Below, piece after piece: positions 15,297-23,238 of a DNA stretch of 64,000 nt; positions within the stretch are counted from its first letter, which is position 1, and every line of letters starts with the position of its first letter. Under the pieces are notes generated by a model. The model saw only the letters and a program-made list of their open reading frames with translations. It was not told the origin of the DNA and searched no databases. The translations under genes were made by a program, and so were the position numbers. This stretch comes from Myxococcus fulvus (GTDB lineage: Bacteria; Myxococcota; Myxococcia; Myxococcales; Myxococcaceae): the NCBI RefSeq assembly GCF_900111765.1, contig NZ_FOIB01000008.1:62001-126000 (forward strand), written 5' to 3'.

Positions 15297-16781
15297 CTAC
15301 AGCCCACAGACAGTCTCTCCGACAAATTCTCCTATGCTGCCCGGTGTCCATGGCACCCAGCGGCTTGAAGGCTCATCCGAGTCGATCAGTTGTTCGTCTT
15401 CGTAGTAGGCATCGCTGAGACGATGAGTTGCTCGCTCAGTACAGTCGAATTCTTGTTGTGACTTGTAATGATTGTAACGGCCGCTACTGTGGCTTTCCCA
15501 CCCGTGATATTGCCACCACACCCACGCCCTACGGTGAGTCTGTGTGATTTTGCGGAATGAGGTCTTGTCGAAGTAGATCGAGTACTTCGATTCCTTTGTG
15601 ATGAGTTGCCAGCGGTTGGCAGACATTCGCTTGGACGCGTCAAGGAGACTGACCTCGCCCTTGAAGAGGCCAATTTTATAGCTGCCCGTCAGGTTGGATG
15701 TGGATTTGGATACGAGAATTCCAAATACGCCGGAGTTTCTCAGCCGGATGACGATTCGGGAGAGGTGCTCACCGGATCTGTCCATGGTGCCGATACCTTC
15801 GGGTGCACCATTTGAGTTGGCTATGAGCGCATCAATGGCTGGGCTGAATGATTCACTTGTTGAGATGAGCGTGTAGACATCGCCCTTCTTGCCTTCCGCC
15901 GAGAACAGTTCCATCCGCCCCCCCGAGCCAAACTCAGTGTCGTCTTCGTTGAGCTCCCCAGAGAGAGTCTGATTGGATGCGATACGAGGAGAGGCGAGGA
16001 GTAGCTTGTTGAAGTTGGGTTTGGGTGGGGGCTGTGGCTCACTTGCTGGCAGAGTAGTCTCTTGGGGCTGATTTTGCGGTCGTGGCCCCGTAAAGGTGAT
16101 GCGACCGGGTGGGCTCCCAATCAACGCTTTGACGTCCCGGATGGGGACCGCGAAATTCAAGTTCTGCCCGTCGCGGAGCACCGCGACGCTGACGCCAACG
16201 ACCTCTCCTGACTGGTTGAGAACGGGGCCTCCGCTAGAACCCTGTGAGATCGGCGCCGTGATTTGAATCCAGCGCTTCCCTTCGTGTCCTCGAAGGGCGC
16301 TGATGATGCCTGTTGAAACGGTGTTGGAGAGACCCTGCGGAGCTCCGATGACAAAGATGCTCTCCCCGATAAGGAGCTCACTTGTCGCAAGCCGCAGGGT
16401 TGTCGGAGGATGGGGCATTGCTGGAAGCACAGCAAGGTCAACGTGCGCGCTGAGGCTCTCTGCATAGTCTGTAACGCCCAAGAGCTGCTCTTCCGAGTCG
16501 TAGACTTCGGCGCGAGCAGCGTTCTCGACTACATGTGCATTGGTAACGACTCTGCCGCCCTCGATAAGAAATCCGCTCCCCAGACCAAGCGGGTCTCCAT
16601 GCGCATCGAAGGTCTTGATCGTGACGACGCCAGGGGCAACGCGCTTGATGGTTTGAGGAAGCCCCATGCTCGCTGGGGCATCGGGAGTTGTTTCGGTTGG
16701 GGCCGGCGTAGTCGCAGTCGCCTCCGGGGTCGATGGAGTCGACATGCTGGCACACACAAGCAATATGAGTATGGAGACCAT
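15297..16781 (-). CDS. Exported trypsin-like serine protease with C-terminal adhesin-E-like domain
   Basis: 494 residues from an ATG preceded by AAGGGGG. A short hydrophobic leader (VSILILLVC) is followed by a Pro/Thr-rich linker. Residues ~45-230 are an HtrA-like protease with His83 (TNAHVV), Asp115 (HVDLAVL) and Ser183 (QGSSGGPV). No PDZ domain follows; there is a second linker, a region with beta character, and a last ~110 residues that resemble the surface-adhesin protein E domain (WQLITKESKYSIYFDKTSF, late Cys pair). The gene is strikingly less GC-rich than its neighbours, with many A/T-ending codons, which suggests fairly recent acquisition. The upstream in-frame extension to 16958 is unsupported. 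Confidence 0.85.
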   Translation of the reverse strand: MVSILILLVCASMSTPSTPEATATTPAPTETTPDAPASMGLPQTIKRVAPGVVTIKTFDAHGDPLGLGSGFLIEGGRVVTNAHVVENAARAEVYDSEEQLLGVTDYAESLSAHVDLAVLPAMPHPPTTLRLATSELLIGESIFVIGAPQGLSNTVSTGIISALRGHEGKRWIQITAPISQGSSGGPVLNQSGEVVGVSVAVLRDGQNLNFAVPIRDVKALIGSPPGRITFTGPRPQNQPQETTLPASEPQPPPKPNFNKLLLASPRIASNQTLSGELNEDDTEFGSGGRMELFSAEGKKGDVYTLISTSESFSPAIDALIANSNGAPEGIGTMDRSGEHLSRIVIRLRNSGVFGILVSKSTSNLTGSYKIGLFKGEVSLLDASKRMSANRWQLITKESKYSIYFDKTSFRKITQTHRRAWVWWQYHGWESHSSGRYNHYKSQQEFDCTERATHRLSDAYYEDEQLIDSDEPSSRWVPWTPGSIGEFVGETVCGL

Positions 16782-17010
16782 GCCCACCCCCTTGGGTACA
16801 ATGGCTTCTGAATGGTTGCAGGTTTGGTGGATTTGTTCAAGGCACGGCTCCTCGTGAGCGCCAAGAGTGACTGCCTGGGACAAAGTCGACTCAGGTCCAA
16901 TTAAGGGGATGTCTTCACGTCCGTTCGGTCTGGTTTGGACGGATGGCGCGAGCTGCATCGTCTGCCTGGAGGGGGGCTACTTCAGCCTACGGCACCTGGG
17001 GCCGACTTGA
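16782..17010. other. Divergent intergenic region between protease and acyl-CoA dehydrogenase-like gene
   Basis: About 230 bp. The part nearest the protease shares its lower GC content. I see no clear promoter box, repeat or RNA gene. Confidence 0.4.
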
Positions 17011-17988
17011 ATGGGGCTTGAATCAGGAGTGACGTACGATGCCCCCGTGAATGCCATCCTGAACTTCCTGCTCACCGAGCCGCCTGAAGCCTTCGCGCTC
17101 GATTCCATCGAGGCGTGGTGGCGCCGGCATGTGGAGCTGGTGTCCCGCTTCCCCGAGCCCGCGGACCTGGCTCTCGCGGGTGGGTTTCGCGCGGACCGGC
17201 TCGGTTACGCGTTCTCCTCCGGGTACCAGGCCGCCCTCCGCTTCCTGTTCCCCGGGCTCCCCGTGGACAAGCCCGTCGCGCTCTGCGCCACCGAGCCCAT
17301 GGGCGGCCATCCCAATGCCATCCAGACGCGCCTCGAGACCACGGCGTCGGGCTTCTCCCTCACCGGGGAGAAGGCCTTCGTCACGCTGGGCACTCGCGCG
17401 GAGGTGCTGCTTGTCGTCGCGACCGAGGGACAGGATGAGCAGGGGCGCAACCGGCTTCGCATGGTGACGGTCGATGCGAAGCGCGTTGGCATCGTCGTCA
17501 GCGAACTGCCCGAGCTCCCCTTCGTGCCCGAGGTGCCCCACGCCGAGCTGCGGCTCGAAGGCGTCGCGGTGTCCAAGGACGAGGTGCTCCCGGGGGACGG
17601 GTATGCGCGCTACTTGAAGCCGTTCCGCACCGTGGAGGATTGCCACGTCCAACTCGGGCTCCTCGGCTGGCTCATCCAACTGGCGCGGCGCTGTGGCTGG
17701 CCGGAGGCCGTGCGCGAGGAGTTGCTGTCGCTCGCGGTGATGATGCGGGGCCTTGCCCAGGCGGATCCGACGGCGGCCTCAACGCATGTGGCGCTCGGCG
17801 GTGGCCTGGCGCTGGTGAATCGGGCGCTGACGTCCATCGAGCCCTTGTGGGCACAGGTTGATGTCCCTACCCGTGAGCGATGGGAGCGTGACCGGCGTCT
17901 GCTCGGCGTCGCGGGGAAGGTCCGCGCGAAGCGACTCGAGGCGGCTCGTGTGAAGCTCGCCGGTGGTTCGCCGACTCCCGACGCCTGA
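17011..17988 (+). CDS. Acyl-CoA dehydrogenase-like protein (short, divergent)
   Basis: 325 residues, clearly shorter than the usual ~380. The central beta-domain pattern of acyl-CoA dehydrogenases is visible: LCATEPMGGHPNAIQTR, then GFSLTGEKAFVTLGTRAEVLLVVA. The C-terminal half is helical. I cannot find the catalytic glutamate with confidence, and the N-terminal helical domain is abbreviated. It may be a non-canonical dehydrogenase or a catalytically altered relative. The start is uncertain: a GTG at 17047 would remove 12 residues. It converges with the repeat-protein gene. Confidence 0.72.
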   Translation: MGLESGVTYDAPVNAILNFLLTEPPEAFALDSIEAWWRRHVELVSRFPEPADLALAGGFRADRLGYAFSSGYQAALRFLFPGLPVDKPVALCATEPMGGHPNAIQTRLETTASGFSLTGEKAFVTLGTRAEVLLVVATEGQDEQGRNRLRMVTVDAKRVGIVVSELPELPFVPEVPHAELRLEGVAVSKDEVLPGDGYARYLKPFRTVEDCHVQLGLLGWLIQLARRCGWPEAVREELLSLAVMMRGLAQADPTAASTHVALGGGLALVNRALTSIEPLWAQVDVPTRERWERDRRLLGVAGKVRAKRLEAARVKLAGGSPTPDA

Positions 17989-18012
17989 CGCCCCGGCGCC
18001 AAGAAATAGAAA

Positions 18013-18056
18013 GGCCCTCGGAGCTTCCCTGCCGCCGCAAGGTCGCTCCGAGGGCC
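18013..18056 (-). terminator. Terminator of the repeat-protein gene
   Basis: GGCCCTCGGAGC (18013-18024) and GCTCCGAGGGCC (18045-18056) form a perfect 12-bp stem with a 20-base loop. On the minus strand the stem is followed by tttctatttctt, a U-rich tract, so it ends transcripts of the 18103-19854 gene. Confidence 0.75.
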
Positions 18057-18102
18057 CCTCTACCGAGCAGATCCCCCGCTCGCGTCACGACTCAATTCAA
18101 GC

Positions 18103-19854
18103 TCACAGCATGCTGGCGATGTCCTTCACCGGCTGCGGCGCGGCCTCCGTGTTGGCCAGCGCGCCCGCCGCGCCACCCAGGATGAGCGAGGCCGGGTTGA
18201 TGCGGCCCGTGGTGACGGCGCCGAGCACACCCTCGGCCGCGCCCTTCACCGTGTTGAAGGCACCCTTGGCCGCGCCCTCGAACACGCCCTTCACGCCGCC
18301 CTCCGAGTTGCCGATGCCCGTCAGCACGTTGCTCACTCCCGGCAGGAACCACAGGTGCTTGCCCGCCTCACCCGCGGCCCACTGGAAGTTGTCCTTGTTG
18401 CTGCCGTCCGCCTTGACGTGCGTGTCCTTCGTCTCCGGCAGCTTCTGCTCACCCAGGAACGAGTAACCCTTCTCGGCGAAGTCCTTCACCATGCCGGCCT
18501 CGGTGCCGTGGCGCGCATCCCCGTCCTTGGTGATGCCCTCGATGTTGCCGTCACCCTTGCCATTCTTCACCTTGCTGTCGCGGTCCCCACCGTTGGCCGC
18601 CTTCGCGCTGTCGATGAACTCCAGCACCTTGGCCAGGCGGAACACCGCGTCCGGGTTCTGCTTCGCGTCCTTCAGGTCCAGCTTCGGGTCGATGCCCGTC
18701 TGCTTGCAGAGCTGGTCGAACTTGATGTCCTTCTGACGGCCCAGGTTCTTCAGCGCCGGCGAGTCGTCGACGATCTGCGCCGCCGAGCGCTTGTCCCCGG
18801 CCGGACGCTTGTCATTGGCGCTCGGGATGCCCGAGGACTCCGGCTCCGCGGCCTGCTGCGCGACGCGAGGCGTGGCCTCACGGGCGGGAATCATGTCCCG
18901 CAGCTGCGGGGGCAGCCCGCGCGGCGCGGGGTTGACCGGCTCCTGGAAGGCGGGAGCGAGATCCTGCATCGGCGAGGGCAGCCCGTGCGGCGCGAAGTCG
19001 GCCGGCCCCGGCAGCGACGGCACCCGCATCCCCTCCAGCATGTTCGGCGTCATCATCGGCGGCGCGGTCGGCAGCCCGAGGCCCTGAGCGAGCCCGTCCA
19101 TCGAGGGCAGGCCCCTCGGCATCGGCGCGTTCATCGGCGCGAGGGTGTCCATCGCCGGCAGGCCCTGCTGCATGGGCGAGAAGCCCCCCATCGCGGGCAC
19201 TCCCTGCTGCATCGGCGAGAGCGCGTCCATCGCCGGCAGGCCCTGCTGCATCGGCGAGAAGCCCCCCATCGCGGGCAGGCCCTGCTGCATCGGCGACAGG
19301 GTGTCCATCGCCGGCAGGCCGCCGGCCATCATGGGGGAGAGCTGCTCCGCGCCGGGAAGTCCGCCGGCCATCATGGGGGAGAGCTGCGCCGCGCCGGGCA
19401 GTCCGCCAGCCATCATGGGCGAGAGCGACTGCATCCCGGGCAGTCCGCCGGCCATCATGGGCGAGAGCGCCTGCATCGCCGGCAGCGCCGCACCCGACAC
19501 GTTCGCGAGCGTCTCCATCGCGGGCGCGGCGACCCCCGAGATGTTCGAGAGCGCATCCATCGCCCGGCCGCCCCGACCGCCGAAGGGGTTCTTGCCCTCG
19601 AACCCATCCGTCGGCCGCTGCATCGGCCCGGGCGAGTTCGTGGGGTTGCGGAACTTCGGGTCCGACGCCCCGGGCGAGTTCGTGGGGTTGCGGAACTTCG
19701 GGTCCGACGCCCCGGGCGAGTTCGTGGGGTTGCGGAACTTCGTGTCCTGCGGCGTGGGGGCCGAAGAGGGCGTCTTCTTCGGCGGGGTGATCGAGTCGGC
19801 CGGGTTCTTGTTCAGCTTCGGGGAGGAGAACGACGGGACCTTGAGCTTGACCAT
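18103..19854 (-). CDS. Large repeat-containing protein of unknown function
   Basis: 583 residues, no signal peptide or membrane segment at the N-terminus. Three perfect 14-residue units (KFRNPTNSPGASDP, 42 bp each) lie near residues 39-76. A long Met/Pro/Gly-rich tract has four SPMMAGGLP units (14 residues) and then four SPMQQG(L/V)PAM units (13 residues). After residue ~370 the sequence becomes ordinary, with a folded-looking domain (DIKFDQLCKQTGIDPKLDLKDAKQNP, kept here by pieces: FDQLCKQTGI, RLAKVLEFID) and a Gly/Ala-rich C-terminus that may insert in membranes. I do not recognise the family. A secreted or surface protein exported without a Sec leader is one possibility. The start is MVKLKVPSF. 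Confidence 0.8.
   Translation of the reverse strand: MVKLKVPSFSSPKLNKNPADSITPPKKTPSSAPTPQDTKFRNPTNSPGASDPKFRNPTNSPGASDPKFRNPTNSPGPMQRPTDGFEGKNPFGGRGGRAMDALSNISGVAAPAMETLANVSGAALPAMQALSPMMAGGLPGMQSLSPMMAGGLPGAAQLSPMMAGGLPGAEQLSPMMAGGLPAMDTLSPMQQGLPAMGGFSPMQQGLPAMDALSPMQQGVPAMGGFSPMQQGLPAMDTLAPMNAPMPRGLPSMDGLAQGLGLPTAPPMMTPNMLEGMRVPSLPGPADFAPHGLPSPMQDLAPAFQEPVNPAPRGLPPQLRDMIPAREATPRVAQQAAEPESSGIPSANDKRPAGDKRSAAQIVDDSPALKNLGRQKDIKFDQLCKQTGIDPKLDLKDAKQNPDAVFRLAKVLEFIDSAKAANGGDRDSKVKNGKGDGNIEGITKDGDARHGTEAGMVKDFAEKGYSFLGEQKLPETKDTHVKADGSNKDNFQWAAGEAGKHLWFLPGVSNVLTGIGNSEGGVKGVFEGAAKGAFNTVKGAAEGVLGAVTTGRINPASLILGGAAGALANTEAAPQPVKDIASML
19260..19475. repeat. In-frame tandem repeats, ~39-42 bp (SPMMAGGLP / SPMQQGLPAM)
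   Basis: On the plus strand the words gggcaggccctgctgcat and agtccgccggccatcat recur at 39-42 bp steps; in the protein they are SPMMAGGLPxxxxL and SPMQQGLPAMxxL units. The repeats extend to about 19150 on the left. Unit number is likely to vary between strains. Confidence 0.75.
19628..19745. repeat. Three tandem 42-bp repeats
   Basis: Three almost identical 42-bp units, each containing gagttcgtggggttgcggaa, encode KFRNPTNSPGASDP on the minus strand near the N-terminus of the repeat protein. Near-identity at DNA level points to recent slippage or recombination. Confidence 0.85.
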
Positions 19855-20011
19855 GAGAGCACCTGTTTCAGGACAGCGATGGGGGACCGCTGCGGCGAGG
19901 AGTTCGTCGTCTCGCCCGTGCTTTCCCTCATTGCAGCGCGGATGCCAGCCCTTCCGGCTTCGCAACCCCGCGACTTCACTGAAGCGGTGCTCTCCACTCG
20001 AGCCCCCAGCC

Positions 20012-20048
20012 GATGACTGCAGTCACCAGGGGACTGGCTCCAGTCATC
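20012..20048. promoter_or_regulatory. Nested TGACTG/CAGTCA palindromes, putative operator
   Basis: TGACTGCAGTCA (20014-20025) is a perfect 12-bp palindrome. GACTGG-CT-CCAGTC follows at 20032-20045, and the outer GATGACTG/CAGTCATC also pair. The four half-sites lie 160-195 bp upstream of the repeat-protein start, in the noncoding gap. Confidence 0.5.
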
Positions 20049-20092
20049 AGCGCGCGGAGCTCCACCGCGACACCGGACCCCGGAAACACGAA

Positions 20093-20122
20093 GGGCCGTG
20101 TTCCCCTCGAGGAACACGGCCC
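20093..20122 (-). terminator. Terminator of the 20153-20872 gene
   Basis: GGGCCGTGTTCC and GGAACACGGCCC form a perfect 12-bp stem with a 6-base loop, 30 bp after the stop codon of the minus-strand gene. On the minus strand ttcgtgtttccg follows. Confidence 0.7.
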
Positions 20123-20152
20123 AGGTGCCAGGCTCAGCGCGTGGCCGGTGCT

Positions 20153-20872
20153 TCAGTACCGCCCGCCGCCCACCGCGGAGACGATGGCGGACAGGATGCG
20201 GTTCTCGACGCCCCACACGGCCTTGTTCAGGCCCTTGATGCCCGCGCCGCGCAGGTAGTCCGTGAAGTCGTGCAGCGCCGTGGAGCGCTGCAGGCCCGCG
20301 CCGTCCGCCGCGAACAGCAGCGGGGTGCCCGGAGCACCCGTCAGGCCCAGGTCCGGACAGGCCTCGGACAGCTTCTGCGGATCAATCCCCGTGGCGGCGG
20401 ACAGCATCGCCACCGTGAACTTGTGCACCGGCAGCTCGCGCGCGTTCGGCACCTTCTTCAGCACCTTCTCGCGGTCCTTCGGATCCGTCGCGAGCTGATC
20501 CAACGTCACCTTCGACATCGCGATGAGCTGCTCGTCGGTGACCTTCTTGCCGTCCAGGATGGCGCGGCCCAGCAGCGACGCGGGCGTGTCACCCTTGATG
20601 GAGATGTCCGCGCCCGGCATCGTCTGCATCCGGTCCCAGATGGCCTTCACGGCCTTGCCCACCTCGGTGTCCGGCCCGCCGCGCCACGCGCCCGGCGTGG
20701 GCTGCGCGGCCTGCGCCGGCGCCGCCAGCTTCGTCTCGAAGGTGCTCAGCTGCGTGTGCCCCACCGCGTTGGCCCGAGCGGGCGCCGCCGTCGGACGCGC
20801 CTCCGCCTGCGGCTGGAGCGACGTGGAGGGGTTCGAGGTGACGACGCGGGGGCGGCTGCGGATGGGATCCAT
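20153..20872 (-). CDS. Conserved-looking protein of unknown function, low-complexity N-terminus
   Basis: 239 residues, no leader peptide. Residues 1-65 are Ala/Pro/Gln-rich and probably disordered. The rest is helical with motifs such as GDTPASLLGRAILDGKKVTDE and FTVAMLSAATGIDPQKL, ending in IVSAVGGGRY. No catalytic motif is evident. It lies upstream of, and in the same direction as, the repeat protein but has its own terminator. Both are Pro/Ala-rich at the N-terminus, lack Sec leaders and end in Gly/Ala-rich segments, so they may act together; this is inference. Confidence 0.75.
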   Translation of the reverse strand: MDPIRSRPRVVTSNPSTSLQPQAEARPTAAPARANAVGHTQLSTFETKLAAPAQAAQPTPGAWRGGPDTEVGKAVKAIWDRMQTMPGADISIKGDTPASLLGRAILDGKKVTDEQLIAMSKVTLDQLATDPKDREKVLKKVPNARELPVHKFTVAMLSAATGIDPQKLSEACPDLGLTGAPGTPLLFAADGAGLQRSTALHDFTDYLRGAGIKGLNKAVWGVENRILSAIVSAVGGGRY

Positions 20873-20958
20873 GCCTGGGGGAGTCTCCGGAGTTCGACGA
20901 TTGGGAGGTTATCGCAGGAGCCCGGTAAAGGTTTCCGCCCAGCGAAATTTCACAAGGA

Positions 20959-20979
20959 CGCCATGTGTGACGCATGGCG
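20959..20979. promoter_or_regulatory. Inverted repeat CGCCATG-N7-CATGGCG between divergent genes
   Basis: A perfect 7-bp inverted repeat about 90 bp from each of two divergent starts (20872 minus, 21070 plus). The position suits an operator for either gene. Confidence 0.35.
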
Positions 20980-21069
20980 TCGAAACCCGGCGGGTCCTCG
21001 GGTGCACCCGGCAGGTCGCCGGGCGCATTCCGCAGGACAACGGGCGCGTGAAGCCGTATTCGGGGCGGC

Positions 21070-21876
21070 ATGAAGCGATTCCCCAGCCAGTTCGCAGACC
21101 TGCTCACCCCCAAGGGCCGCCGCATCCTGGAGGGCAAGGACAAGGCGGTGTCGGGCGCGCTCCTGGACCCCGCGCGGCGCTTCGTCGCGCTGCAGGGCGT
21201 GGTGGACGTGGCGAAGGCCACCGCGTGCCGCGACGCGCTCGACGCGGCGCTGCGCGACCTGGTGGTGCCGATGGAGGACCCCATCCCCGTGGACTCCATC
21301 TCCGGGATGACGATGAACTACATGGAGCTGCTGCCCAAGACGGTGCGGGTGCGCACGGCGCTCCTGGAGAACCGGCGCTCGCGCTCCTGGAAGGCGGCGG
21401 AGGCGGTGGGGCTGACGGGGATGCTGCGCTCGGACACCTTCGCGGGCTTCGCCGCCGCCGTCAGCGGCCGCGTGCTGCGCCGCAACTGGGGCATCCAGGT
21501 GCTGTGCTACGGCCCTGGGGACTACTCCGGGCCGCACAATGACCACCACCCTGAGGAGGCCGAGGCCCGCGACGGCTACGTGGACATGCACCTGAGCCTC
21601 ACCATGCCCGGCGTGGAGCACCAGTACCTGGTCTACGAGAAGGACCACCACCTGTCGGAGATGACCCGGGTGAGCACCGTGGGCGGGCTCACCGTGTACC
21701 GGCTGCCCTTCTGGCACTACACGACGCCGGTGGTGGCGCGGCGCGGCGCGGAAGGGGAGGCGCGGCGCTGGGTGCTGCTGGGCACGTTCCTGGACGCGGC
21801 GCCCAAGGCTCGGCCGGCCTCCGTGGTGGTTCCCCCGGGACAGCCCGGGGTCCGCTCCCCCGTCCGGGTGGCGTGA
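21070..21876 (+). CDS. 2OG-Fe(II) oxygenase-like protein
   Basis: 268 residues. The iron-binding triad of the double-stranded beta-helix oxygenases can be read: His156 and Asp158 in GPHNDHHPEE and His216 in PFWHYTTPV, with a basic pair in RRWVLLGTF for the 2-oxoglutarate carboxylate. The N-terminal ~140 residues are helical and not diagnostic. These enzymes hydroxylate or otherwise oxidise small molecules, proteins or nucleic acids; the substrate is unknown. The M18 aminopeptidase gene follows 45 bp downstream on the same strand. Confidence 0.72.
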   Translation: MKRFPSQFADLLTPKGRRILEGKDKAVSGALLDPARRFVALQGVVDVAKATACRDALDAALRDLVVPMEDPIPVDSISGMTMNYMELLPKTVRVRTALLENRRSRSWKAAEAVGLTGMLRSDTFAGFAAAVSGRVLRRNWGIQVLCYGPGDYSGPHNDHHPEEAEARDGYVDMHLSLTMPGVEHQYLVYEKDHHLSEMTRVSTVGGLTVYRLPFWHYTTPVVARRGAEGEARRWVLLGTFLDAAPKARPASVVVPPGQPGVRSPVRVA

Positions 21877-21921
21877 TTCGGACGTGGCGCGACGCCCTCC
21901 AGGGGTTAGCTTCGGGCCGAC

Positions 21922-23232
21922 ATGAGCCCGACCGATACCGATGCCCTGGCCAATGACTTGCTCGCGTACATCGACGCCTCGCCGACGCCGTACCACGCGG
22001 TGCGCGAGACGGCCCGCCGCCTGGAGAAGGCCGGCTATCGCGCGCTGGACGAGCGCGAGTCCTGGACGCTGAAGCCGGGCGAGCGCGTCTACGTCACCCG
22101 GGGCGACACCAGCATCGCCGCCTTCCAGCTGGGCACCGCGCCGGTGGACCGCTCGGGCTTCCGGCTGGTCGGCTCGCACACGGACTCGCCCAACCTGCGG
22201 CTCAAGCCGAACGCGCAGGTGTCGAAGAACGGCTACCAGCAGCTCGGCGTCGAAATCTACGGCGGCGTCCTCTTGCACACGTGGACGGACCGCGACCTGT
22301 CGCTCGCCGGCCGCGTCGTGGTGATGGAGGGCGGCAAGCCCAAGGGCCACCTGGTGGACTTCCGCCGGCCGCTCTTGCGCGTGCCCAACCTGGCCATCCA
22401 CCTCAACCGCACCGTCAACTCGGACGGCCTGAAGCTCAACGCCCAGGAGCACATGGTGCCGGTGCTGGGGCTGGAGAGCGGCGGCGCGGTGGACCTGCGC
22501 GGGCTGCTCGTGCAGGAGCTGGCGAAGGGTGGGGTGAAGGCCGAGCCCGCGGACATCCTCGGCTACGACTTGTGCCTCTATGATTTGCAGCCGTCCACGC
22601 GCTCGGGCGCGCACGACGAGTTCCTCCATGCCGCGCGCCTGGACAACCTCGCCAGCTGCCACTCGAGCCTGACGGCGCTGTTGACGGCCCCGCCCTCGCG
22701 CGAGGCCACCAGCGGCGTCATCCTGTTCGACCACGAGGAGGTGGGCAGCCGCAGCGCGCAGGGCGCCGCGTCCCCCTTCCTGCGCACGCTGCTGGAGCGC
22801 ATCACCCTGGCGCACTCGGACGGCAAGCCCGACGCGTTCCACCGCGCCATCGCCCAGTCCTTCCTGGTCAGCGCGGACATGGCGCACGCGGTGCATCCCA
22901 ACTACGCCTCGCTGCACGAGCCCAAGCACCAGCCGCAGATGGGCCTGGGTCCGGTCATCAAGTCCAACGTGAATCAGTCGTACGCGACGGATGGCGAGTC
23001 GTGGGCGCACTTCGCCGCGCTGTGCCGCGAGGCGGGCGTGACGGCGCAGCACTTCGTGACGCGCACGGACCTGGGCTGCGGCAGCACGATTGGACCCATC
23101 ACCGCCGGGCAGCTGGGCATCCGCACGGTGGATGTGGGCAATCCCATGCTGTCGATGCACTCCATCCGGGAGATGGCGTGCGCCAGCGACGTGGCGGCGA
23201 TGGTGGCCGTGCTGCGCAGGTTCTTCGCCTAG
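21922..23232 (+). CDS. M18 family aminopeptidase (aspartyl aminopeptidase type)
   Basis: 436 residues, the usual length. The dinuclear zinc site is complete: GSHTDSP near residue 84, ARLDN near 238, FDHEEVGS near 270, SADMAHA near 316 and the late MHSIREMA. The enzyme removes N-terminal (often acidic) residues from peptides in the cytosol and forms large oligomers. The ATG at 21922 aligns with the family start (LLAYIDASPTPYHAV). The SpeE-like gene begins within 50 bp downstream. Confidence 0.95.
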   Translation: MSPTDTDALANDLLAYIDASPTPYHAVRETARRLEKAGYRALDERESWTLKPGERVYVTRGDTSIAAFQLGTAPVDRSGFRLVGSHTDSPNLRLKPNAQVSKNGYQQLGVEIYGGVLLHTWTDRDLSLAGRVVVMEGGKPKGHLVDFRRPLLRVPNLAIHLNRTVNSDGLKLNAQEHMVPVLGLESGGAVDLRGLLVQELAKGGVKAEPADILGYDLCLYDLQPSTRSGAHDEFLHAARLDNLASCHSSLTALLTAPPSREATSGVILFDHEEVGSRSAQGAASPFLRTLLERITLAHSDGKPDAFHRAIAQSFLVSADMAHAVHPNYASLHEPKHQPQMGLGPVIKSNVNQSYATDGESWAHFAALCREAGVTAQHFVTRTDLGCGSTIGPITAGQLGIRTVDVGNPMLSMHSIREMACASDVAAMVAVLRRFFA

Positions 23233-23238
23233 CAGGCC

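Noticed and set aside
19150..19475. Possible CRISPR array (regular repeats of about 40 bp)
   Set aside because: The repeats are in frame inside a coding gene, have no unique spacers and encode a periodic protein tract.
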